Of a stretch of DNA of 5,816 bases, positions 1 through 5,500 are shown in pieces (position 1 is the first letter of the stretch; each line of letters begins with the position of its first letter). The translations under genes were made by a program, and so were the position numbers. The stretch lies in the NCBI GenBank assembly GCA_005776545.1, contig SXOY01000301.1, positions 1 through 5,816 on the forward strand, read 5' to 3'. The notes under the pieces were generated by a model that saw only the letters and a program-made list of their open reading frames with translations, did no database searches and was not told where the DNA came from. Source of the DNA: Planctomycetia bacterium (GTDB taxonomy: Bacteria; Planctomycetota; Phycisphaerae; Phycisphaerales; UBA1924).

Positions 1-440
1 ACACTACGCCCAAACCAGCAGTACCAGTTTCACTCAAGGGTCGCATCTTGCTTGCAGAAGATGGCGTAGACACTCAGAGACTCATCGCTTTCCACCTCGC
101 AAAAGCTGGTGCGGTTGTGGAAGTTGCTGAAAACGGCAAGATAGCCCTGGAGATGCTTGAGACCGCCGCTAGAAACGGCACTCCCTTCGATCTTCTTCTC
201 ACGGATATGCAGATGCCCGAAATGGATGGCTACGCACTTGCCCGCACACTGCGCAGTCGAGGCGCGAATCTGCCAATCGTGGCACTGACCGCACACGCCA
301 TGGCAGAAGATCGCGCCAAGTGTATTGATGCCGGGTGCGATGACTACACATCGAAGCCCATTGACAAAGTAGTTCTGCTTACTACGTGTGCCGCGTGGAT
401 GAACGGAACTGCCACCAGGCCAGTGCTCGAAGTTGCGTAA
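1..440 (+). CDS. Receiver (REC) domain, C-terminal end of a probable hybrid sensor histidine kinase (5' partial)
   Basis: The reading frame is open from base 3 at the window edge to the TAA at 438-440, so the gene starts upstream. The visible protein is a short Pro/Val-rich linker (TTPKPAVPVSLKG) and then one complete CheY-like receiver domain. The acidic pair is in LLAEDG (codons 57-62). The phospho-acceptor Asp is in LLLTDMQMPEMDGY (codon 204-206), the switch Thr is in VALTAHA (codon 288-290), and the conserved Lys is in TSKPID (codon 354-356). All canonical residues are present, so the domain should accept phosphate. About 15 residues follow the domain and there is no DNA-binding output domain. 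A linker plus a terminal receiver is typical of hybrid histidine kinases, and that assignment is inference because the kinase part lies outside. A TTG at 48 could be read as a start but falls inside the first beta strand, so it is not the true start. The signal sensed cannot be told. Confidence 0.88.
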   Translation, partial: TTPKPAVPVSLKGRILLAEDGVDTQRLIAFHLAKAGAVVEVAENGKIALEMLETAARNGTPFDLLLTDMQMPEMDGYALARTLRSRGANLPIVALTAHAMAEDRAKCIDAGCDDYTSKPIDKVVLLTTCAAWMNGTATRPVLEVA

Positions 441-577
441 GTCAATCTCCGATTTGCGATAGGATCTGCAACCTCAACTCCGGATGACATTATCACTTCT
501 CGGTTTCTGCGCCTTTGGTTCTCACCAATGCCTGCCGCCAGTGCTGGCCAGAGTGACTCACGTGAAGTGGACATAAT

Positions 578-1960
578 CTAACGCCGCATCGGTTGAACAC
601 TCCAATACGTGAAGCTGCGCCAGACCCACTCCGCAGGTCCAAACCTGAAGTACCTCAGCCAGATCGGACTCCAAATCAACTGCAATACCCAAACCCCGAC
701 TACGAAATAGACCAATTCGCCACGCTGAAATTTTCCGAAATACCCGAGTCCAAACCCAAAGAAGATAAACGTGCAGATCAGGCTCTGCGACAAATAGTTG
801 CTGAATGCCATCCTGCCCACGGAAGCAAGTCGATTTCGTACAGCCCCCCAAATCCCGCTCCTGCATATGCACATGACCACCGATGCGTGAGCAAGTGCGA
901 CGGCCAAACTGCCCACATAGTTAAACTGCGCTCCAATTCCAAATGTGTAGCCGACATCGCCGTGTCGCGCGATAAGTTGTGTCGCGCCCAGCGCGATGAG
1001 AGAAAGGCCGAAGACATAACCTGCGATTGCAAGTTTCGCGTATGAACCCATGCTCCATTTCGCCGCAAAGAACCCAATCTTCGCCACGCCCATCCCTAGG
1101 AGCATCAGACCCAGGGACCGCCACAGAGTCCACATGAAGAACAACCCGACTTGAAAGAAAAACGTCTGTACAGCATTTGCTTTGAAATTCCCCCACCACC
1201 CGCCGCGACGAGCTTCCACTTCTTCCATTACCTTCATGTCAGATGGACTGATATCGTTCTTTGCACCCTCCCAAGCCGTCTGCATTTCCTGCTGGAATTC
1301 AGTAGGCGTCGCGCCAGCGGCAATCGCTTTCTGCGCCTCCTCCGACCCGCTCTGCATCATCGTTATCATCGCGCCAAGACCGCTGGTCACGACGATCGCT
1401 ACGCTGAAAACAACAAGTCCAATCACCATCAGATGTTTAGCCTGAAGTTTGCGCGCCGGATAGAGAACCAGGCCACACAACGCATATGCGACGAGGATGT
1501 CCCCAAACCAGATTCCATATGCATGTACCATTCCAATGACAAAGAGGGCGGAAAGTCGTAGGTAGTATCTATCCGCGAAACTGCCATGCAATGTCTCTTG
1601 TTCGGCGGCGTGCCGCTGATCAAGCAAAACAACCCCTGCGCCAAACAGCATCGAGAAAATCGACATCATCTTCTGGTCAAAAAACAGATGATTGATCCAC
1701 CACGCTATCGCATTGCCGCCTTCGAAATCACCCGCAAATTGATTGACCGCGGGGTTGTGAGTTGTGGTGTATGACGCCGATGGCAACGCATACACCACGA
1801 TGTTCATGGCCAGAATGCCCAGCACCGCCACGCCGCGAAGCGTGTCAATTGAAGTTGTCCGTTGGCTTTCCTGCACCGGAACAGGCGCGATTCGACTGTC
1901 CAATCGGTTCTCAATTGAAAAAACGGGCGAGGTAACGGCAGGTCGAGTTGGCTCGGTCAT
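578..1960 (-). CDS. DUF418 / YeiB-family multi-pass membrane protein
   Basis: This 460-residue protein has the family's N-terminal signature near residues 38-54 (IDTLRGVAVLGILAMNI), followed by FGAGVVLL near 106-113. I see about nine or ten hydrophobic segments, roughly at 41-60, 95-113, 133-150, 152-168, 176-200, 265-292, 310-330, 345-366, 385-405 and 418-436. A hydrophilic stretch at about 204-262 separates the two halves. The C-terminal part, about 285-450, matches the DUF418 style, with SVGRMAFSNYLSQS near 380-393 and a W-rich tail. Length is slightly above the usual size of about 400. It is an inner-membrane protein; YeiB relatives are often described as possible transporters, but no substrate is established. 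The ATG at 1958-1960 is chosen because about 37 polar residues then precede the first membrane segment. No Shine-Dalgarno site is visible. It is divergent from mqnC and convergent with the receiver gene, so it is probably monocistronic. Confidence 0.87.
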   Translation of the reverse strand: MTEPTRPAVTSPVFSIENRLDSRIAPVPVQESQRTTSIDTLRGVAVLGILAMNIVVYALPSASYTTTHNPAVNQFAGDFEGGNAIAWWINHLFFDQKMMSIFSMLFGAGVVLLDQRHAAEQETLHGSFADRYYLRLSALFVIGMVHAYGIWFGDILVAYALCGLVLYPARKLQAKHLMVIGLVVFSVAIVVTSGLGAMITMMQSGSEEAQKAIAAGATPTEFQQEMQTAWEGAKNDISPSDMKVMEEVEARRGGWWGNFKANAVQTFFFQVGLFFMWTLWRSLGLMLLGMGVAKIGFFAAKWSMGSYAKLAIAGYVFGLSLIALGATQLIARHGDVGYTFGIGAQFNYVGSLAVALAHASVVMCICRSGIWGAVRNRLASVGRMAFSNYLSQSLICTFIFFGFGLGYFGKFQRGELVYFVVGVWVLQLIWSPIWLRYFRFGPAEWVWRSFTYWSVQPMRR

Positions 1961-2051
1961 GTGATGATAATACTGGGAATTCGCTATCCGCGGTTACTGC
2001 CTCAGGAGAACTACATAACTTCCGCTGAAAGAAAATTGCCTCCAATTAGTC

Positions 2052-2081
2052 TTGGCCTTGCCTCACATTACTTCCTATACT
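2052..2081 (+). promoter_or_regulatory. Probable sigma70-type promoter of mqnC
   Basis: A -35-like TTGGCC (2052-2057) is separated by 18 bases from a -10-like TATACT (2076-2081), which differs from the consensus TATAAT at one position. Transcription would begin near 2088, giving an untranslated leader of about 20 bases before the ATG at 2110. The placement directly upstream of the gene supports it. Matches this good can arise by chance, so start-site data would be needed to settle it. Confidence 0.45.
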
Positions 2082-2098
2082 TTCAGAAGTAACTGAAA
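2081..2098. repeat. Inverted repeat TTTCAG-N6-CTGAAA at the mqnC start site
   Basis: Perfect 6-base arms (2081-2086 and 2093-2098) flank a 6-base spacer. The repeat begins on the last base of the proposed -10 element and covers the predicted transcription start. The geometry fits a small operator for a dimeric repressor, but the arms are short and only one copy is seen, so the regulatory role is speculative. Confidence 0.3.
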
Positions 2099-2109
2099 AC
2101 TGCATACCA

Positions 2110-3564
2110 ATGGAGCACACTTTGTCCAGTATCTACCACCCGCCCCTTGAACATCCCGCTCTCTCCGCGCTTGATGCTGGCCTGCTGTCAGCGGTCGTAG
2201 CCGGAGAAGCTCGCCTTACTCCAGAGCAGGGTCTTGAGTTGTTCCGTTCGATGCCGCTTCCAGAGCTTGGTCGATACGCCGATGCCCGCTGCCGCCAGAT
2301 TCACGGCGAATCCATCCGGACCTATGTCATCGACCGCAACATCAACTACACCAACGTCTGCACTGCTCGCTGCACCTTCTGTGCATTCCGTCGCGATGCT
2401 GACGACCACGATGCCTACACCCTTTCCAAAGAACAGATCCATCAGAAAATCGCCGAACTCTCCGCAATCGGAGGCACCCAAATCCTCATGCAAGGCGGCA
2501 TGAATCCCAATCTGCCGCTCGACTACTACCTCGATTTGCTCGCTTCCATCAAAGAGAAATTCCCTCGCATTCATATCCACGCCTTCAGCCCGCCGGAACT
2601 GGTTGAATTCGTCCATTTCTTCAACCCTCCTGGTGCGACGTTCGAGGCTAAATGCCGCTGGATTCTCACGAAATTGCAGAATGCAGGACTGGACTCCCTT
2701 CCCGGAGGCGGTGGCGAGATATTCGCTCCCGCAGTACGCAACAAGATCGGGCTGGGAAAGTGTGATGCTGAATCCTGGCTCACGGTGATGTACGTCGCCC
2801 ACACGCTCGGCATGTTCACCAGCGCAACCATGATGTTCGGACACATCGAGGGATACGCTGATCGCATCCACCATTTCACGCTCGTCCGCCAATGGCAGGA
2901 TCGAGTATTGCGTGAAGCTGCGAATGGGCCGGTCGGACACTACAAGGCATTCATTGCGTGGCCTTTCCAGCGAGATAACACTCCCTTGGGCCGCGTAAAG
3001 GACTGGGGCCACTCCGAACAGGAACTGGCAGCAGAGTTTCCCGGCGATGTGGTCGCTCGCGCTTTCAACTTCGGAGAACATGACTCGATCGACTACAAAA
3101 CCCTGGGTCCAGCGGCGGCAGACTTTGGTCGCCGCGTCCGCATGAGTGGGTCCAGCGATTACCTGCGGACGCAGGCGCTCTCACGATTAATGTTAGATAA
3201 TATATATTCAATCGGAGCATCCTGGGTCACTATGGGCCCGCATATCGGCCAGCTTGGCCTCAAATATGGTGCCAGCGACATGGGAAGCGTGATGATGGAA
3301 GAGAATGTCGTCTCCAGCGCAGGCACAACTTATTGCCTCGATGAGGCGGTTCTGAATCGCCTGATCCGCGAATCTGGATTTATCCCAGCCCAGCGCAACA
3401 ACACCTATGACTTGCTGAAGATACACAATGATTCTGATGCTCCGGATCGCCGCGTGACAGACTGGTCACTCCATCGTGCCCGCAAAATGCACCAGGAAGC
3501 ACTTTCCAAGACGCTCCCGCTGACGGTCAAAGCAACCGATGTTCATGTTGGCGTAGGCCGATAA
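2110..3564 (+). CDS. mqnC: Cyclic dehypoxanthinyl futalosine synthase (radical SAM), futalosine menaquinone pathway
   Basis: MqnC is a cytosolic radical SAM enzyme that cyclises dehypoxanthine futalosine to the cyclic form on the route from chorismate to menaquinone. The 484-residue product carries YVIDRNINYTNVC followed by the CxxxCxxC cluster motif, with C84, C88 and C91 to bind the [4Fe-4S] cluster. Other family blocks are in order: GGTQILMQGGMNP near 121-133, AGLDSLPGGGGEI near 192-204, TSATMMFGHIE near 237-247, FIAWPFQRDNT near 281-291, YLRTQALSRLMLDNI near 351-365, and SDMGSVMMEENVVSSAG near 389-405. The RNINYTN and ENVV blocks favour MqnC over the related aminofutalosine synthase MqnE. 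The protein is roughly 100 residues longer than typical members. The excess is mainly an inserted stretch at about 294-340 and a tail after about 436. The ATG at 2110 has no visible Shine-Dalgarno site but leaves the normal N-terminal helix region intact. No other mqn gene is nearby. Confidence 0.93.
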   Translation: MEHTLSSIYHPPLEHPALSALDAGLLSAVVAGEARLTPEQGLELFRSMPLPELGRYADARCRQIHGESIRTYVIDRNINYTNVCTARCTFCAFRRDADDHDAYTLSKEQIHQKIAELSAIGGTQILMQGGMNPNLPLDYYLDLLASIKEKFPRIHIHAFSPPELVEFVHFFNPPGATFEAKCRWILTKLQNAGLDSLPGGGGEIFAPAVRNKIGLGKCDAESWLTVMYVAHTLGMFTSATMMFGHIEGYADRIHHFTLVRQWQDRVLREAANGPVGHYKAFIAWPFQRDNTPLGRVKDWGHSEQELAAEFPGDVVARAFNFGEHDSIDYKTLGPAAADFGRRVRMSGSSDYLRTQALSRLMLDNIYSIGASWVTMGPHIGQLGLKYGASDMGSVMMEENVVSSAGTTYCLDEAVLNRLIRESGFIPAQRNNTYDLLKIHNDSDAPDRRVTDWSLHRARKMHQEALSKTLPLTVKATDVHVGVGR

Positions 3565-3582
3565 GACCCATTCTGTCAGGAA

Positions 3583-3628
3583 GTCCCGCAAGTTCCCTCC
3601 TACACTCACCCCCGCACTATTGCGGGAC
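3583..3628 (+). repeat. Overlapping alternative hairpins between mqnC and efp
   Basis: GTCCCGCAA (3583-3591) is the exact complement of TTGCGGGAC (3620-3628), with a 28-base loop. Inside that loop, CCCGCA (3611-3616) can instead pair with TGCGGG (3621-3626) across a CTAT tetraloop. The two pairings share the same 3' arm and cannot form together. No T-run follows, so this is not a standard intrinsic terminator for mqnC. It could be a transcript end processed in another way, or a leader structure of efp if transcription starts upstream. The base pairing is seen directly; any function is inferred. Confidence 0.45.
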
Positions 3629-3676
3629 ATGCATTGGCAGCACCTCGCGACCATTGCACTCAACTCCAGCTCTGAC

Positions 3677-3681
3677 AGAGG
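3677..3681 (+). promoter_or_regulatory. Shine-Dalgarno site of efp
   Basis: AGAGG lies 9 bases before the ATG at 3691. It is the only clear ribosome-binding site in the window and it fixes the efp start. Confidence 0.6.
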
Positions 3682-3690
3682 CTTACATCA

Positions 3691-4245
3691 ATGAAGGCAA
3701 ACGACCTCCGCAACGGACTTGGTATCAAAATCGACGGCAAGATCGCCGTTTTGACCAATGTTGAACACCGCACGCCCGGCAACCTTCGTGCGTTCGTGCA
3801 GATCAAATTCAAAGAAGTTCTCAGCGGCAAGACCATCGAACGCCGCCTGGGTTCTACCGATGACCTGGAAGTTGTCGATCTTGACCGACGCGAAATGGAA
3901 TTCCTCTACGCCGACAATGACGGCGCGACGTTCATGGATAAAGAGACCTACGACCAGATCACCATCGGCAAAGCCGTCCTCGGCGATGCCCTGCTTTACA
4001 TGCCTCCCAACCTCGAAGTCAACGTGCTCATGTATGATGAACGCGCCCTCACCATCGAACTCCCGCCATCCGTTGAGCTGACTGTTTCTGATTGTCCCCC
4101 AGGCGTCAAGAACGCCACCGCAACCAATCAGACCAAAGAAGCCGAAATGGAAACAGGCCTCAAGACCAACGTTCCGGCATTTATCAACGTCGGCGAGAAG
4201 CTCAAGATCTCGACAACCGATGGCAGCTATCTCAGCCGCGCCTGA
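3691..4245 (+). CDS. efp: Translation elongation factor P with an Asn-tipped loop
   Basis: EF-P binds the ribosome between the P and E sites and relieves stalling at consecutive prolines. The 184 residues match the family's usual length and its three domains: KOW-like at about 1-63, OB at about 64-126 and OB at about 127-184. Recognisable parts are MKANDLRNG at the start, HRTPGNLRAFVQIKFK at 26-41, DLDRREMEFLYAD at 63-75, ELPPSVELTV at 123-132, and ETGLKTNVPAFINVGEKL at 154-171 with the end GSYLSRA. By alignment to E. coli EF-P (PGKGQAF), the modified loop-tip residue is N31 here (PGNLRAF), not Lys or Arg. The loop is not longer than in E. coli EF-P, unlike the EfpL/YeiP paralogue, so I call this EF-P proper. 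No EpmA, EpmB or EarP gene is in the window. The AGAGG site supports the start. An intrinsic terminator begins 36 bases past the stop. Confidence 0.94.
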   Translation: MKANDLRNGLGIKIDGKIAVLTNVEHRTPGNLRAFVQIKFKEVLSGKTIERRLGSTDDLEVVDLDRREMEFLYADNDGATFMDKETYDQITIGKAVLGDALLYMPPNLEVNVLMYDERALTIELPPSVELTVSDCPPGVKNATATNQTKEAEMETGLKTNVPAFINVGEKLKISTTDGSYLSRA

Positions 4246-4280
4246 TCGGTCCCCCGCCTCTATCATCTCAGTACATTCCG

Positions 4281-4313
4281 GAAGGGAGCCTTCGGGTTCC
4301 CTTCTGTGTTTTT
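4281..4313 (+). terminator. Intrinsic terminator after efp
   Basis: A 10-pair stem is formed by 4281-4290 (GAAGGGAGCC) and 4295-4304 (GGTTCCCTTC), with one G-U wobble. It is closed by a C(TTCG)G tetraloop, which is exceptionally stable in RNA. The stem is followed by TGTG and five T residues ending at 4313. It lies 36 bases after the efp stop. The T-tract ends two bases before the ATG of the shikimate kinase gene, so the terminator occupies all of that gene's immediate leader. Confidence 0.88.
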
Positions 4314-4314
4314 C

Positions 4315-4842
4315 ATGAACGTACTCCTCATAGGTCTCCGTGGCAGCGGCAAGTCTTCTGTCGCTCAACTCGTGGCGAAATCCACGGACCTTGTCGCCGT
4401 CGACCTCGACTTTCTCACCGCAGCTCACCTGTCCTCCCCAACCGCGGCAGCTGCACTCACCACCCACGGACAAACTGCCTTTCGGGAGGCTGAAATTGCC
4501 GTACTCGCCGAAGTACTGACACTGGACAATCAGGTCATCGCCGCTGGCGGCGGAACCCCAACCGCCCCTGGAGCAGCCCAGTTGATCGCTGCCAGTTCTA
4601 TCGCATCTGATCTTCGAGTCTTCTACCTGCGAGCAACTCCGCAAACGCTGCACAACCGCTTGAAACTCACAGACCTGTCAACTCGTCCAAGCCTCACCGG
4701 CATGGGTGTCCTTGAAGAAATCGAAACACTCTTCAAACATCGCGATTCGCTCTATTCAACGCTTGCCGATCACATCATCACTGTTGAGAGCAAGTCAATC
4801 GAAGAATCCGCCCAATTGATACTCGCTTCTCTCAACGCGTGA
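4315..4842 (+). CDS. aroK: Shikimate kinase
   Basis: This enzyme transfers phosphate from ATP to the 3-hydroxyl of shikimate in the cytosol, on the way to chorismate and the aromatic amino acids. With the ATG at 4315 the product has 175 residues, the usual size. The Walker A loop GLRGSGKS is at residues 7-14. The DLD pair (D30, D32) contains the expected shikimate-binding Asp. FREAE at 56-60 supplies the substrate Arg, and AAGGGT at 76-81 is the glycine-rich Walker B-like segment. The lid Arg lies in RPSLTG (from 124), and the late R-x3-Y-x3-A motif is at R143, Y147 and A151. Small departures from the common form are GQ where GE is usual before FR, and RPSL where RPLL is usual. A GTG at 4306 would add only Met-Phe-Phe and lies inside the terminator T-tract, so the ATG is preferred. 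No Shine-Dalgarno site is visible. An aroL symbol would be equally defensible. Confidence 0.9.
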   Translation: MNVLLIGLRGSGKSSVAQLVAKSTDLVAVDLDFLTAAHLSSPTAAAALTTHGQTAFREAEIAVLAEVLTLDNQVIAAGGGTPTAPGAAQLIAASSIASDLRVFYLRATPQTLHNRLKLTDLSTRPSLTGMGVLEEIETLFKHRDSLYSTLADHIITVESKSIEESAQLILASLNA

Positions 4843-4843
4843 A

Positions 4844-5467
4844 CTACTCATCCGCTCGCCGCACTTCTTCACAGAACGCCCTGATCAAATCGTGATCTTT
4901 CACGCCTCGCTCCTTCTCCACCCCGCTGCTCACATCCACCGCAAATGGACGGCATGCACGTATCGCCGCTCCCACATTCTCAGGTGTCAACCCTCCCGCC
5001 AAAAACACTTCCCGCGGCGAGTTTTCCAGGTGCGGCGCAAGCGCCTCCCAGTCAAACGCTTCCCCTGATCCCGCTACCTGGCCATCAATCAAGAACGCCT
5101 CGACCTCTTCCATTGTCCAGCGCGTCATCTCCGCCGCGATCGTCTCGGGATCAAACCGGATCGCACGGATCACCGGTGCACATTGCTTCACCAGTTTCTC
5201 ATCTTCATTTCCATGCAACTGCGTATGCGTCGTCGGACACGTTTCCTCAAAGTCAAGAAACGCTTCAATGCTGTGGTTCATGAACACGCCCACAGTCGAA
5301 ATCAAGGGCGGCAGCGACGACATGATTTCCGCAGCCATTTCAGGCTTGATATATCGTGGACTCGATCGCACAAAAACAAACCCGATCGCATCTGCCCCGG
5401 CCTCAATTGCCGCAAAGGCAGTGTCCGGGTCGGTAATTCCGCATATCTTAATTCTTGTTCGAGCCAT
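4844..5467 (-). CDS. trpF: Phosphoribosylanthranilate isomerase
   Basis: TrpF converts phosphoribosylanthranilate to CdRP in tryptophan synthesis, as a single-domain cytosolic TIM barrel. The 207-residue product has the normal length. It shows KICGITDPDTA at 7-17 with the catalytic Cys C9, GFVFVRSSPRYI at 29-40, TQLHG at 82-86, and LIDGQVAGSGEAFDW at 126-140 with the catalytic Asp D128. The phosphate-binding segments are LAGGLTPENV at 156-165 and VDVSSGVE at 177-184. It is a stand-alone enzyme, not fused to TrpC. The ATG at 5465-5467 is chosen because it starts directly before RIKICGI. A TTG three codons upstream (5474-5476) is possible but adds only three residues, and neither has a clear ribosome-binding site. 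Its stop is one base from the convergent shikimate kinase stop. The upstream gene ends 33 bases away on the same strand, so the two are probably co-transcribed. No other trp gene is in view. Confidence 0.94.
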   Translation of the reverse strand: MARTRIKICGITDPDTAFAAIEAGADAIGFVFVRSSPRYIKPEMAAEIMSSLPPLISTVGVFMNHSIEAFLDFEETCPTTHTQLHGNEDEKLVKQCAPVIRAIRFDPETIAAEMTRWTMEEVEAFLIDGQVAGSGEAFDWEALAPHLENSPREVFLAGGLTPENVGAAIRACRPFAVDVSSGVEKERGVKDHDLIRAFCEEVRRADE

Positions 5468-5500
5468 GCGTGACAATATGCTGACAGATTCGACACTCCA

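Noticed and set aside
441..577. Search for a terminator or small gene between the receiver gene and the DUF418 gene
   Set aside because: Only a 5-pair stem with a 2-base loop (GCCAG-TG-CTGGC) and the palindrome TCACGTGA (558-565) are present. Neither has a T-run and no supported reading frame fits, so nothing is annotated.
593..1045. Open frames on the plus strand across 593-1561
   Set aside because: They are opposite the DUF418 gene, whose membrane segments and family blocks explain the region. The plus-strand products have no domain character.
2188..3081. A 297-codon open frame on the minus strand
   Set aside because: It is wholly antisense to mqnC, whose motifs are unmistakable. The predicted protein shows no recognisable domain.
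3634..3662. TTGGCA (3634-3639) as the -35 box of an efp promoter
   Set aside because: No acceptable -10 box is found at 16 to 18 bases; the bases there read CACTCA.
4306..4314. GTG at 4306 as the shikimate kinase start
   Set aside because: It adds only three residues, sits in the terminator T-tract, and the ATG at 4315 begins directly at the first beta strand before the Walker A loop.
3688..4653. A 321-codon open frame on the minus strand
   Set aside because: It lies antisense to two certain genes (efp and aroK) and crosses the terminator between them. Its protein is a composition-driven, Gly/Glu/Val-rich string with no family motif.
5468..5476. TTG at 5474-5476 as the trpF start
   Set aside because: TrpF proteins usually begin a few residues before KICG, which fits the ATG at 5465-5467. 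No ribosome site favours the TTG.
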